This document shows positions 34,727 to 43,005 of a DNA stretch of 64,000 nucleotides, piece by piece. The position numbers and the translations under genes are program-made. The notes beneath the pieces are model-generated. The model saw nothing but the letters and a program-made list of their open reading frames with translations, was not told where the DNA came from and ran no database searches. This DNA is from Micromonospora wenchangensis (GTDB lineage: Bacteria > Actinomycetota > Actinomycetes > Mycobacteriales > Micromonosporaceae): NCBI RefSeq assembly GCF_002210435.1, contig NZ_MZMV01000027.1:1-64000 (forward strand). Direction: 5' to 3'. The first letter of the stretch is position 1. The number at the start of each line of letters is the position of its first letter.

Positions 34727-35563
34727 GCTGAGCGAGGTCTGACCCTGATGGCGGTGCACGCGCACCCCGACGACGAGGCGACGAGCACCGGTGGCGTGTT
34801 GGCCCGGTATGCGGCGGAGGGCATCACGACGGTGTTGGTGACCTGCACCGACGGCGGTTGCGGCGATGGCCCCGGCGGGGTCAAGCCGGGCGATGCGGGG
34901 CACGACCCGGCGGCCGTGGTGGCGATGCGGCAGGCGGAGCTGGAGGCCAGCTGTGCGGCGCTGAAGGTCAGCCACCTGGAGACGCTCGGTTACGCCGACT
35001 CCGGGATGATGGGCTGGTCGACCAACGAACTGCCCGGCGCGTTCTGGAACACGCCGGTGGCGGAGGCGGCGCAGCGGCTGGCGGAGCTGATCCGCCGGTA
35101 CCGGCCGGACGTGGTGGTCACCTACGACGAGAACGGCTTCTACGGCCACCCGGACCACATCCAGGCCCACCGGATCACCATGGCCGCCGTCGAGATGACC
35201 GACATCCCGGCGAAGGTCTACTGGACCACGGTGCCGCACACGGCGTTCGCGGAGTTCGGCCGGGTGATGAAGGAGCTGGGCGTCGATTGGGCCGAGCCGG
35301 CGGAGACGGAGGGCGCGGACGGGCCGGGCCCGCAGCTCGGCCTGCCCGACGACGAGATCACCACCTGGGTGGACACCAGCAGCTACGGCGCGCAGAAGTT
35401 CGACGCGCTGGCCGCCCACGCCAGCCAGACCGAGAACATCTTCTTCCTGCGGATGGGCCGGGACCGGTTCGTCGAGCTGATGGGCCGGGAGACCTTCGTC
35501 CGGGTCCGCGACACCACCGGGGCAGCGCTGCCGGAGGACGACCTGTTCGCCGGTCTGCGCTGA
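34724..35563 (+). CDS. PIG-L family deacetylase (mycothiol-type LmbE-like hydrolase)
   Basis: A 279-residue zinc hydrolase of the LmbE/PIG-L family. The metal motif AHPDDE is at about 13-18, with the third ligand in the GHPDHIQAH region. The family includes MshB and Mca of mycothiol metabolism in actinomycetes as well as GlcNAc deacetylases. The segment after AHPDDE (ATSTGGVLARYAAEG) is not identical to textbook Mca or MshB, so I do not assign either name. It stands alone, with a strong terminator after it. Confidence 0.87.
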   Translation: MAERGLTLMAVHAHPDDEATSTGGVLARYAAEGITTVLVTCTDGGCGDGPGGVKPGDAGHDPAAVVAMRQAELEASCAALKVSHLETLGYADSGMMGWSTNELPGAFWNTPVAEAAQRLAELIRRYRPDVVVTYDENGFYGHPDHIQAHRITMAAVEMTDIPAKVYWTTVPHTAFAEFGRVMKELGVDWAEPAETEGADGPGPQLGLPDDEITTWVDTSSYGAQKFDALAAHASQTENIFFLRMGRDRFVELMGRETFVRVRDTTGAALPEDDLFAGLR

Positions 35564-35580
35564 CCGGCCCGGCGAATGTT

Positions 35581-35621
35581 GCCGGGGTGTTCCAGCCGTA
35601 ACCGGGACGGAACACCCCGGC
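35581..35621 (+). terminator. Strong terminator hairpin after the PIG-L gene
   Basis: Perfect 13-bp inverted repeat GCCGGGGTGTTCC / GGAACACCCCGGC with a 15-base loop, 18 bases after the PIG-L stop. There is no T-run, as is common in actinomycetes. Confidence 0.75.
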
Positions 35622-35698
35622 GGTCATCACCTTCGGAAGATGGACAACTCGGTATGGTTATCCATCGACATCCGTCTTCCCAGACTCTCCACGGCCGA

Positions 35699-35733
35699 CG
35701 ATGATCGCGTCATCGAAAGATGCGAAAGCATCT
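35699..35733 (+). promoter_or_regulatory. Two tandem hairpins in the protease mRNA leader
   Basis: CGATGA-tcgcg-TCATCG (35699-35715) is followed by AGATGC-gaaa-GCATCT (35718-35733), the second closed by a GAAA (GNRA) loop. They lie just before the GGGGAGG ribosome-binding site of the M4 protease. They could stabilise the leader or modulate translation. Confidence 0.5.
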
Positions 35734-35751
35734 CGGATCGGGGAGGTCAGT

Positions 35752-37995
35752 TTGAGATCAGCCCTAGCGCTGGCCGGCGTCACCATGCTGGTCGGCAGTG
35801 GTCTCGTGGTCACCACCACGAGCGCGTCCGCCGCTCCGCCCGCGACCCCGGGACCAGCGCTGGTCGCCGCCGCCGACACCGCGCTCAAGGAGCACTCCCG
35901 CGACGTCAGGTCGTCGGCCAAGGACCGCTACGCCGTGCACAGCAGCAGGCGCGACGCCCAGGGCCGGGGCGCGGTCCGCTACACCCGCACCTACGACGGG
36001 CTCCGCGTCTACGGCGGTGACGTCGTCATCCGCACCGGGGCCGACGGTGACTACGCCGGCAGCTCGGTCGGCCTGGCCGCGCCGCTGAGCCTCGCCACCA
36101 CCCCGAAGGTCAGCGCCGCCAAGGCCCGCAAGGCGGCGACCACCGCGTTCTCCGGCCGGATCACCGCCACCGGCGCGGCGGAGCTGTTCGTCGACGCCAG
36201 CAGCGGCACCGGACGGCTGGCCTGGGAGACCGTGGTCACCGGCTGGGCGCCCGACGGGCAGACCCCCTCGAAGCTGCACGTGATCAGCGACGCGCTCACC
36301 GGCGCCCGGATCGGCTCCTACGACGAGATCGAGTCCGTCGTCGGCACCGGCAACAGCATCTACGCCGGCCCGGTCTCGATCGACACCACGCTGTCCGGGT
36401 CGACCTACAGCATGATCGACCCGACCCGGGGCAACGGTCGTACCTGCGACATGAACAACGGCACCTCCACCTGCACCACCTTCACCGACGCCGACAACGT
36501 GTGGGGCACCGGCGCGGCCTCGAACCGGCAGTCCGCCGCCGTCGACGCGCACTTCGGCGCGGCCACGACGTTCGACTACTTCACGAACGTGCACGGGCGC
36601 AACGGCATCTTCGGCAACGGCACCGGCGTGCCGAGCCGGGTGCACTACGGCAACGCGTACGTCAACGCCTTCTGGGACGGCGCGCAGATGACCTACGGCG
36701 ACGGCACGGGCAACGCCAAGCCGCTGGTCGCCCTCGACGTCGCCGGGCACGAGATGTCCCACGGCGTCACCGAGAACGTGGTCCCCGGCGGCCTGACCTA
36801 CTCCGGCGAGTCCGGCGGCCTGAACGAGGCCACCAGCGACATCTTCGGCAACATGGTGGAGTTCTACGCGAACACCCCGGTCGACCCCGGCGACTACGAG
36901 GTCGGCGAGAAGATCGACATCCGGGGCACCGGCGCGCCGCTGCGCTACATGTACAACCCGACGCTTGACGGGTCGTCGCACGGCTGCTGGTCGACCAGCA
37001 CCAACAGCCTCGACGTGCACTACTCCTCGGGCGTGGCCAACCACTTCTTCTTCAACCTGGCCGAGGGTTCCGGCGTCACCCCGTACGGCACCTCGCCGCT
37101 GTGCGGGTCGGCCCCGCCGGTGACCGGGATCGGCCGGGAGAAGGCGGAGAAGATCTGGTTCCGGGCGCTGGACGCGTACTTCGTCTCGAACACCCGCTAC
37201 GTGAACACCGCCCAGCCGACCAACACCGCGCGGATGCACACCCTGTCGGCCGCCACCGACCTGTACGGCCTGTGCAGCACCGAGTACAAGGCCGTGATGG
37301 CCGCCTGGACCGCGGTGAACGTCACCGGCACCGAGTCGTGCGCCGCCAACGACTTCACCGTCGCGGTCGCACCGGCGACGGTGACCATCGACCCGGGCAC
37401 CTCGGCCACCGCCACCGTCACCACCACGGTCATCCGGGGCACCGCCGAGACGGTCACCTTCTCCACCGGCCCGCTGCCGGCCGGGGTGAGCGTGTCGTTC
37501 AGCCCGTCGTCGGTCACCGCCGGCGGGTCGACCACCGTCACGGTCACCGCCGCCGCCACCGCCGGCAGCGGCACGGTGCCGATCACGGTGGTGGGCACCG
37601 CCCCCTCGGTGGCCCGCACGACCACGCTGAACGTGACGGTGAACGGGCTGCCGGGCTGCTCCGGCAGCAACGGCACCGACGTGCCGATCGCCGACAACTC
37701 GACGGTGGAGAGCACCATCGTGATCAGCGGTTGTGCGGCGACCCCGTCGACCACGAGCAAGGTCGAGGTGCACATCGTGCACACCTACATCGGTGACCTG
37801 GTGGTCAGCCTGATCGCCCCGGACGGCAGCGTGTACACGCTGCACAACCGCTCCGGGGGCAGCACCGACAACATCGACCAGACGTACACCGTGAACCTCT
37901 CCTCGGAGGTGGCGAACGGCGCCTGGCGGCTGCGGGTGCAGGACGCGGCGAGCCTGGACACCGGTTACCTCAACAGTTGGAGCCTGAACCTCTGA
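35752..37995 (+). CDS. Secreted M4 (thermolysin-like) metalloprotease with P-domain
   Basis: About 747 residues from the TTG at 35752, which has GGGGAGG five bases upstream and gives a clean signal peptide ending in TTTSASA. Layout: signal (1-27), inhibitory propeptide (about 30-195), M4 catalytic domain (205-520) with zinc motif HEMSH (333-337), third ligand Glu359 and active-site His423, an Ig-like Thr/Val-rich linker (535-630), and a C-terminal P-domain (about 640-747). The enzyme should be secreted, mature by self-cleavage and degrade extracellular protein. An ATG at 35701 is in frame and would add 17 residues, but it lies inside a leader hairpin and has no ribosome-binding site. Terminators lie on both sides, so it is monocistronic. 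Confidence 0.94.
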   Translation: MRSALALAGVTMLVGSGLVVTTTSASAAPPATPGPALVAAADTALKEHSRDVRSSAKDRYAVHSSRRDAQGRGAVRYTRTYDGLRVYGGDVVIRTGADGDYAGSSVGLAAPLSLATTPKVSAAKARKAATTAFSGRITATGAAELFVDASSGTGRLAWETVVTGWAPDGQTPSKLHVISDALTGARIGSYDEIESVVGTGNSIYAGPVSIDTTLSGSTYSMIDPTRGNGRTCDMNNGTSTCTTFTDADNVWGTGAASNRQSAAVDAHFGAATTFDYFTNVHGRNGIFGNGTGVPSRVHYGNAYVNAFWDGAQMTYGDGTGNAKPLVALDVAGHEMSHGVTENVVPGGLTYSGESGGLNEATSDIFGNMVEFYANTPVDPGDYEVGEKIDIRGTGAPLRYMYNPTLDGSSHGCWSTSTNSLDVHYSSGVANHFFFNLAEGSGVTPYGTSPLCGSAPPVTGIGREKAEKIWFRALDAYFVSNTRYVNTAQPTNTARMHTLSAATDLYGLCSTEYKAVMAAWTAVNVTGTESCAANDFTVAVAPATVTIDPGTSATATVTTTVIRGTAETVTFSTGPLPAGVSVSFSPSSVTAGGSTTVTVTAAATAGSGTVPITVVGTAPSVARTTTLNVTVNGLPGCSGSNGTDVPIADNSTVESTIVISGCAATPSTTSKVEVHIVHTYIGDLVVSLIAPDGSVYTLHNRSGGSTDNIDQTYTVNLSSEVANGAWRLRVQDAASLDTGYLNSWSLNL

Positions 37996-38011
37996 CGCGG
38001 CGGTGACACAG

Positions 38012-38042
38012 GCGGGCCACCCGGGTCTCCCGGGTGGCCCGC
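38012..38042 (+). terminator. Terminator after the M4 protease gene
   Basis: Perfect 14-bp inverted repeat GCGGGCCACCCGGG / CCCGGGTGGCCCGC with a TCT loop, 17 bases after the stop codon. Confidence 0.8.
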
Positions 38043-38072
38043 TCGCGCGTCGGCGACCCGACCCCACCCCGG

Positions 38073-38078
38073 TATAGT
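38073..38078 (+). promoter_or_regulatory. Possible -10 box (TATAGT) of the GH53 gene
   Basis: TATAGT sits 72 bases before the GH53 start, within GGTATAGTCATGTCCATC. A similar stretch, GGTATGGTTATCCATC, precedes the M4 protease (35651-35666). No clear -35 was found for either. Confidence 0.4.
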
Positions 38079-38150
38079 CATGTCCATCTATTGGTGTCGC
38101 CGTCCCGACGCCCTCAGGTCACCCTCCACCCCACCACCGAGGAGGTCCGG

Positions 38151-39278
38151 ATGACTCCGTACCGATCCCGCCTGCGGGCCTGGACCGTCGCGTTCCTCGC
38201 GGCGGTCGCCCTGCCGGCCGCCCTGCTCGGCCCACCGACGTCGGCGTCGGCCGCGAACACCCTGACCATGCTCGGCGCGGACGTCTCCTCCGTGCAGCGC
38301 AGTCTGGACCTCGGCGCGCGGTACTACGACGCCGCCGGCACCGCCAGGGACCCGCTCGACATCCTCAAGGGCGTCGGCGTCAACTACGTCCGGCTGCGGG
38401 TCTGGAACAACCCGGCCAGCGGTTGGAACAACAAGGCCAAGGTGCTGGCGTACGCGAAGACGGTCAAGGCCAAGGGCCTCAAGCTGATGATCGACTTCCA
38501 CTACTCCGACACCTGGGCCGACCCCGGCAAGCAGTACAAGCCGGCCGCCTGGGCCAACCACGGCATCGGCCAGCTCCAGACCGACGTCTACAACTACACC
38601 TACGACGTGTGCACCAGCCTGCGCGACCAGGGCACCACGCCGGACAGCGTGCAGATCGGCAACGAGATCAACGTGGGCATGCTGTGGAACGACGGCAAGG
38701 TCGTCAACAACGACTTCACCAACCTCAGCCTGCTGCTCAAGGCCGGCTACCAGGCCACCAAGCAGTGCAACGGCGGCACCCAGGTGATCATCCACACCGC
38801 CAACGCGGACAGCATGGACCACGCCCGCTGGTTCTACGACGGCATCCGGGCCAAGGGCGTGCAGTGGGACCTGACCGCCCTGTCGTACTACTGCATGTGG
38901 CACGGCACGCTGGCCAACCTCTACAACGTCATCACCGACGTGCGCACCCGGTACGGCAAGCCGGTGGTGCTCACCGAGACGGCGTACCCGTTCACCGCCG
39001 CGAACGCCGACAACGAGGCGAACGCGATCAACGGCACCGAACCCTGCGCGGGGCACCAGGCGAGCTGGACCGGCCAGGCCACCGAGTTCTCCTGGGTGCA
39101 GGACACCGCCCGCAACGCCGGCGCGGTCGGCGTCTTCTACTGGGAGCCGACCTGGTACGCGGTACCCGGCAACGGATGGGACCCGGCGAACATCAACGGC
39201 ACCGGCAACCAGTGGGACAACATGGCCGTCTTCAACTGGACCGGCCAGGTGAACCCGAGCATCCGCTGGCGGCCGTAG
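38151..39278 (+). CDS. Secreted GH53 arabinogalactan endo-beta-1,4-galactanase
   Basis: A 375-residue single-domain enzyme. The signal peptide ends near SASA (residue 34), and the GH53 barrel follows directly (LGADVSSVQRSLDLG; NYVRLRVWNNP; LMIDFHYSDTWADPGKQ). The acid/base Glu172 sits in IGNEINVGMLW and the nucleophile Glu276 in LTETAYP. It cuts beta-1,4-galactan side chains of pectin and type I arabinogalactan outside the cell. The ATG at 38151 has AGGAGG seven bases upstream; the open frame to 38034 is not coding. No carbohydrate-binding module is attached. Hairpins on either side make it monocistronic. Confidence 0.94.
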   Translation: MTPYRSRLRAWTVAFLAAVALPAALLGPPTSASAANTLTMLGADVSSVQRSLDLGARYYDAAGTARDPLDILKGVGVNYVRLRVWNNPASGWNNKAKVLAYAKTVKAKGLKLMIDFHYSDTWADPGKQYKPAAWANHGIGQLQTDVYNYTYDVCTSLRDQGTTPDSVQIGNEINVGMLWNDGKVVNNDFTNLSLLLKAGYQATKQCNGGTQVIIHTANADSMDHARWFYDGIRAKGVQWDLTALSYYCMWHGTLANLYNVITDVRTRYGKPVVLTETAYPFTAANADNEANAINGTEPCAGHQASWTGQATEFSWVQDTARNAGAVGVFYWEPTWYAVPGNGWDPANINGTGNQWDNMAVFNWTGQVNPSIRWRP

Positions 39279-39312
39279 GCGTCGGCGGTACCGGCCGGGG
39301 CGGGGCCGCCGT

Positions 39313-39351
39313 CCCGGCCTGCGGGCCACCGTCGGTGGCCCGCAGGCCGGG
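39313..39351. terminator. Long perfect terminator hairpin after GH53
   Basis: Perfect 18-bp inverted repeat (CCCGGCCTGCGGGCCACC and its complement) with a GTC loop, 34 bases after the GH53 stop and ending just before the promoter of the next gene. Confidence 0.8.
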
Positions 39352-39354
39352 CAC

Positions 39355-39369
39355 TACCCTGGCGCGGTG
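39355..39369 (+). promoter_or_regulatory. TACCCT -10 box with leaderless GTG start
   Basis: TACCCT (TANNNT type) is six bases before the GTG at 39367, so the mRNA probably starts at or beside the start codon. No Shine-Dalgarno is present. Confidence 0.45.
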
Positions 39370-39831
39370 CGATACGACGAGTGCGAAGCGGCCATCCGTG
39401 AGCTGGTCGACGCGGCCGACGAGGACGCCCTGCACGCCTTCGGGCTGGCGACCGTCACCCGCCTGCTGGAGGCCGACCTGATCGACGAGGCCGGCGAGGA
39501 CGACCTGGACGAGGACGCCTGGGCGGCGCTGACCACCGCGCGGGAGCAGATCGCCACGGCCGGCGCGACCGACCTGCGTGCCCACCTCGACCGGATCGAC
39601 GAGGGCATCCTCGCCGACGGCGACATGGACCCCGGCCTGCTGATCGCCCTGTCGGCCCTAGAGCACTGGACCACCTACCTGGAGGAGCACCGGCGCAGCG
39701 AGCTGCACGAACTCGCCCTACGCTCCGTCGAGGAGGTCGACTACCGGGTCTCGGCCGCGCTCGACGACTTCCTGGCAACGCCGGAGATGGCCGCCGAGTA
39801 CGCGCGGATCAGGCAGTCGCTGACCGCCTGA
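39367..39831 (+). CDS. Hypothetical acidic cytoplasmic protein
   Basis: A 154-residue, strongly acidic, predicted all-helical protein without signal peptide, membrane span or cysteines. I do not recognise the family. It is rich in Asp, Glu, Ala and Leu (for example EAGEDDLDEDAWAALTTAREQ) with no obvious catalytic motif. Codon use is normal for the window and both ends have hairpins, supporting a real, independent gene. The GTG at 39367 follows a TANNNT promoter box directly, suggesting leaderless expression. Confidence 0.75.
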   Translation: MRYDECEAAIRELVDAADEDALHAFGLATVTRLLEADLIDEAGEDDLDEDAWAALTTAREQIATAGATDLRAHLDRIDEGILADGDMDPGLLIALSALEHWTTYLEEHRRSELHELALRSVEEVDYRVSAALDDFLATPEMAAEYARIRQSLTA

Positions 39832-39860
39832 CCTGCCGCCGCGCGGCGGGCCGGACCGAC

Positions 39861-39894
39861 GGCGTGCCGCCACCCCGGTGGGCGGCGGCACGCC
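39861..39894. terminator. Bidirectional terminator between convergent genes
   Basis: GGCGTGCCGCC / GGCGGCACGCC, 11 perfect base pairs, lies between the hypothetical gene (ends 39831) and the convergent CBM2 gene (ends 39961). Confidence 0.7.
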
Positions 39895-39960
39895 GGTGCG
39901 GACCCCGGTCCCGTGCGGTGTGCCCGTACGCCGGCACGGCCGTAGCCTGCCGGCCGACGG

Positions 39961-40701
39961 TCACCGGCCGCAGTTCAGCGTCAGCGCGGCCGGCGAGTTG
40001 GCCCAGACGAGCATGCCGAACGTCGTGCTGGCACCCGGGGCCAGCGTGCCGTTGTAGGAGGTGTTGCGCACCGTGACGTCGGTGCCGGAGGTGCTGAGCA
40101 CGCCGTTCCAGAGGGCCGAGATGCGCTCGTCGCCGTACCACCGCCAGGTGACCTGCCAGCCGTTGAGCGTCTGCTCGCCGGTGTTGCGCACCGTGACCGT
40201 GGCGGCGAACCCGCCGGTCCACCGGTTGTCGACGGTGATCGTCGCCCGGCACGACGCCGATCCGGCCGGCAGCGTCCGGACCGGCCCGCCGATGACGTAC
40301 GGGTCGTGCTTCTCCCCGGCGCTGAACCGGTACCAGTACTCGCTGTCCGGGGTCAGCCCGGTGACCGTGATGTCCCCCTGCCGTTCCGGGCCGGACACCG
40401 CCGAGGCCACCGGGTTCCGCCACGCCGTCGCGTCCTCCCGGCTGGCGAAGACGACCAGGGTCATCGGCGGGTCGTAGCCGCACGGCGGACTCATGATCAT
40501 CGAGTACCGGACGGTGATGCTCGTCGGGCCGGCCGACAGGAACTGCCCGGAGACCGGCAGTGCCGGCGGGCACGCGTAGGTGGGGGTGGGCAGGGGGGTG
40601 GCCGAGAGCGCCGGCTGGGCCTGGGCGCCGGTGAGCGTGCCGGCCCAACCGGCCAGGGTCAGGGTCGTGGTCGCCAGCACCACGCCGAACGTGCGGAGCA
40701 T
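39961..40701 (-). CDS. Secreted FN3-CBM2 carbohydrate-binding protein, no catalytic domain
   Basis: A 246-residue exported protein. The signal peptide ends near AQA (about residue 28). A short Pro/Thr stretch leads into a fibronectin type III-like domain (about 50-140; SITVRYSM and DSEYWYRFSAGE), then a C-terminal family 2 carbohydrate-binding module (about 145-246; CRATITVDNRWTGGFAATVTVRNTG, LNGWQVTW, and a final Cys for the conserved disulfide). CBM2 modules bind cellulose or xylan. No hydrolase or oxidase domain is present, so it may act as a surface or substrate-binding factor. The ATG at 40701 has GGAGGT upstream. Confidence 0.88.
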   Translation of the reverse strand: MLRTFGVVLATTTLTLAGWAGTLTGAQAQPALSATPLPTPTYACPPALPVSGQFLSAGPTSITVRYSMIMSPPCGYDPPMTLVVFASREDATAWRNPVASAVSGPERQGDITVTGLTPDSEYWYRFSAGEKHDPYVIGGPVRTLPAGSASCRATITVDNRWTGGFAATVTVRNTGEQTLNGWQVTWRWYGDERISALWNGVLSTSGTDVTVRNTSYNGTLAPGASTTFGMLVWANSPAALTLNCGR

Positions 40702-41084
40702 CAGTACCTCCGAGGGGTTGCGGGGGGCACCGGCGGCCGGGACGGGCCTGGGTGCCGGGGCGGTGTCGCCCACCGTGCGGTGGGGGTGGGGTGATCTCTG
40801 CGCGACCGATGGCTGCCGTGGACCGGGTGGTGCCGGACGACCTGCCGACGGGCGGGGGCGGCCGGCCCGTGGTCACCGTCGCGGACTGCCCGGCGCGGGG
40901 TGCGCGCCCGCCCCGCGTGTCCGACGGGTCGGCGCACGAGTGGTCACGCTGGCTCCCGAGCGTGGCGACGTCAGAACAGTCTTGCAGTCGATGACTATCG
41001 ATGCAATGCCCGTCCGGCGGGCCACCGCGGCGGCCGGACGGGCGCGGCGCACCGCCGTCCGACCGATCGCCGGGGCGGGTCGGA
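40702..41084. other. 383-base gap between LacI and CBM2 genes
   Basis: No credible gene: the open frames here are short and Arg/Gly/Pro-rich. It should hold the promoter of the minus-strand CBM2 gene. The only structured element seen is an imperfect inverted repeat at 40982-41006. Confidence 0.5.
40982..41006. promoter_or_regulatory. Imperfect palindrome with ATCGAT core, possible operator
   Basis: TTGCA-g-TCGAT, gact, ATCGA-TGCAA: ten paired bases with one bulged G. A CTATCGATG core resembles elements before the GH10 gene. It lies downstream of the lacI-type gene and about 280 bases before the CBM2 start. Confidence 0.35.
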
Positions 41085-42107
41085 TCAGCGGCTACGCGGC
41101 GCTGCGGCGCTGTCCCGCACGACCAGATCGGTGGCGAGTTCGATGCGCGGACTCTCGATCGTCTCGCCCCGGGCCAGCCGCAGCACGGTACGGGCGGCCA
41201 GCATGCCCATCTCGGCCAGCGGTTGCCGGATCGTGGTCAGCGGCGGCGAGCACCAGCGGACCTCCGGCAGGTCGTCGAAGCCGACCACGCTGACGTCGTC
41301 GGGCACCCGCAGGCCACGCTTGCGGACCGCCTCGTAGACGCCGAGCGCCATCTGGTCGCTGGAGGCGAAGATCGCGGTGGGCGGTTCGGGCAGGCCCAGC
41401 AGGTGCATGCCGGCGGTGTAGCCGGACTCGTGGTAGAAGTTGCCGGGCCGCACCAGCCGGTCGTCGACGGCGAGGCCGGCGGCGTCGAGCGCGGCCCGGT
41501 AGCCGTCCATCCGGGCCCGGCTGCACATCAGCTGCGGCGGGCCGGCGATGAAGCCGATCCGCCGGTGACCGAGGCCGAGCAGGTACTGGTTGGCGCGCAG
41601 GCTCCCCGCCCAGTTGGTGGCGCCGATGGTGGGGGCCTCCTGGGGGGCCACCCCGGCCGGGTCGACGATGACCACCGGCAGCCGCAGCCGGCGCAGCTCG
41701 GCCTGCAACGGCGGCTCCACCATCGAGGTCACGAAGATGACCCCCTCGGTGGATCGGGTCCGCATGTTGTCCAGCCACTGCTTGGCCGACGAGGTGCGCC
41801 GGTGGATGGCCGACACGACCGTGCCGGCCCCGCTGGCCTGCGCGACGTCCTCCACCCCACGGATGATCTCCACGGCCCACGGGCTGTCCAGGTCGTTGAA
41901 GACCAGGTCGATCAGGGCGGACTGGGTGCGTCGCGCCGCCGAGCGGGGACGGTAGCCGTGCCGGGTGAGCAACTCCTCCACCCGTTCCCGGGTCTGCGGG
42001 GCGACGTCGGACCGGCCGTTGATCACCCGGGAGACCGTGGGCACGGAGACGCCCGCCAACCGCGCGATCATCGCGATGGTGACGTTCCTGCCGTTCTCGG
42101 AGCCCAC
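41085..42107 (-). CDS. LacI-family transcriptional regulator
   Basis: A 340-residue LacI/GalR repressor. The N-terminal headpiece is clear (TIAMIARLAGVSVPTVSRVI and the hinge helix RSAARRTQS), followed by a periplasmic-binding-protein-like sensor domain ending near VVGFDDLPE. It is the last gene of a minus-strand run with a sugar-binding protein and two permeases, 58 bases after the last permease, and probably controls that importer and the divergent GH43 gene. The ligand is probably a xylo-oligosaccharide, judged from neighbours. The GTG at 42107 has AAAGGG upstream. Confidence 0.93.
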   Translation of the reverse strand: MGSENGRNVTIAMIARLAGVSVPTVSRVINGRSDVAPQTRERVEELLTRHGYRPRSAARRTQSALIDLVFNDLDSPWAVEIIRGVEDVAQASGAGTVVSAIHRRTSSAKQWLDNMRTRSTEGVIFVTSMVEPPLQAELRRLRLPVVIVDPAGVAPQEAPTIGATNWAGSLRANQYLLGLGHRRIGFIAGPPQLMCSRARMDGYRAALDAAGLAVDDRLVRPGNFYHESGYTAGMHLLGLPEPPTAIFASSDQMALGVYEAVRKRGLRVPDDVSVVGFDDLPEVRWCSPPLTTIRQPLAEMGMLAARTVLRLARGETIESPRIELATDLVVRDSAAAPRSR

Positions 42108-42165
42108 GGTCGCCCTTTCGGTCGGGGGAACTACGGTCGCAGAAGGCTATCGCAGCAGGTCGGGG

Positions 42166-43005
42166 TCACCCCTTGACGCTGCCGGAGAGCCCACCGATGA
42201 GCTGACGTTCGGCGATGGCGTAGAAGCCCAGCGCCGGGATCATCGACAGCACGACGTAGGCGAGCACCTTCGCGGTGTCGTCGGAGTACTGACCCTGGAA
42301 CGCCTGGACCCCCAGCGGCAGGGTCCACCAGCTCTGGTCGGTGAACACCACCAGCGGCAGCATGAAGTTGTTCCAGCTGCTCACCAGGGCCAGCACCGAC
42401 ACGGTGGCCAGGGCGGGCCGGGCCATCGGCAGCAGCACCCGCCAGAAGAAGCCGAACGGGCCGCAGCCGTCGAGGGTCGCCGCCTCCTCGACCTCGCCGG
42501 GAATGGTCCGGAAGAACTGCCGCAGGATGATGATGGTGATGGGCAGGCCGAACGCGGCCTGCGGCAGGATCACCCCGAGCGGGTTGTCCAGCAGCCCCAT
42601 CCCGCGCAACAGGATGAACAGCGGCAGGATCGCCACCGCGAACGGGAACATCAGCCCGATCGCGAAGATGGTGACCAGGAACTCCCGGCCCCGGAAGGCG
42701 AACCGCGCGAAGACGTACGCGGCCATCGCCGCCGCGGCGACCACGACGAACGTGCTGGCCACGGCGATGAAGACGCTGTTGCCCACGTTGCGCCAGAACA
42801 CCCCGGCGGTGACGATGTCGAGGTAGTTGTCCGGCGCCCACGGGTCGGGCAGGCCGAGCGGGTTGGTGGACAGCTGCCCGTTGTCCTTGAACCCGCCGAT
42901 CACCCCGAACCAGACCGGCACCACGATGAGCGCGCCGACGGCGATGGAGATGAGGTGCAGCAGGAGGCGGCGGGCCCGCTGGGCCGGGTTCGCCGGGCTG
43001 GTCAT
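42166..43005 (-). CDS. Carbohydrate ABC transporter permease (MalG type)
   Basis: A 279-residue inner-membrane protein with six spans. The EAA loop reads EVEEAATLDGCGPFGFFWRV, the family mark of sugar permeases, and the C-terminus ends in the usual short hydrophilic tail. It overlaps the preceding permease by four bases (ATGA), with AAGGAG seven bases before the ATG at 43005. No ATPase gene is present in this operon; actinomycete sugar importers of this type commonly use a shared MsiK-like ATPase encoded elsewhere. Confidence 0.94.
   Translation of the reverse strand: MTSPANPAQRARRLLLHLISIAVGALIVVPVWFGVIGGFKDNGQLSTNPLGLPDPWAPDNYLDIVTAGVFWRNVGNSVFIAVASTFVVVAAAAMAAYVFARFAFRGREFLVTIFAIGLMFPFAVAILPLFILLRGMGLLDNPLGVILPQAAFGLPITIIILRQFFRTIPGEVEEAATLDGCGPFGFFWRVLLPMARPALATVSVLALVSSWNNFMLPLVVFTDQSWWTLPLGVQAFQGQYSDDTAKVLAYVVLSMIPALGFYAIAERQLIGGLSGSVKG

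Noticed and set aside
34724..35563. Mycothiol conjugate amidase (Mca) or MshB by name
   Set aside because: The family is clear, but the motifs beyond AHPDDE do not match either enzyme closely enough to name it by eye.
40752..40994. Small open frame in the LacI/CBM2 gap
   Set aside because: No ribosome-binding site, Arg/Pro/Gly composition typical of GC-rich shadows, and it overlaps the expected CBM2 promoter.
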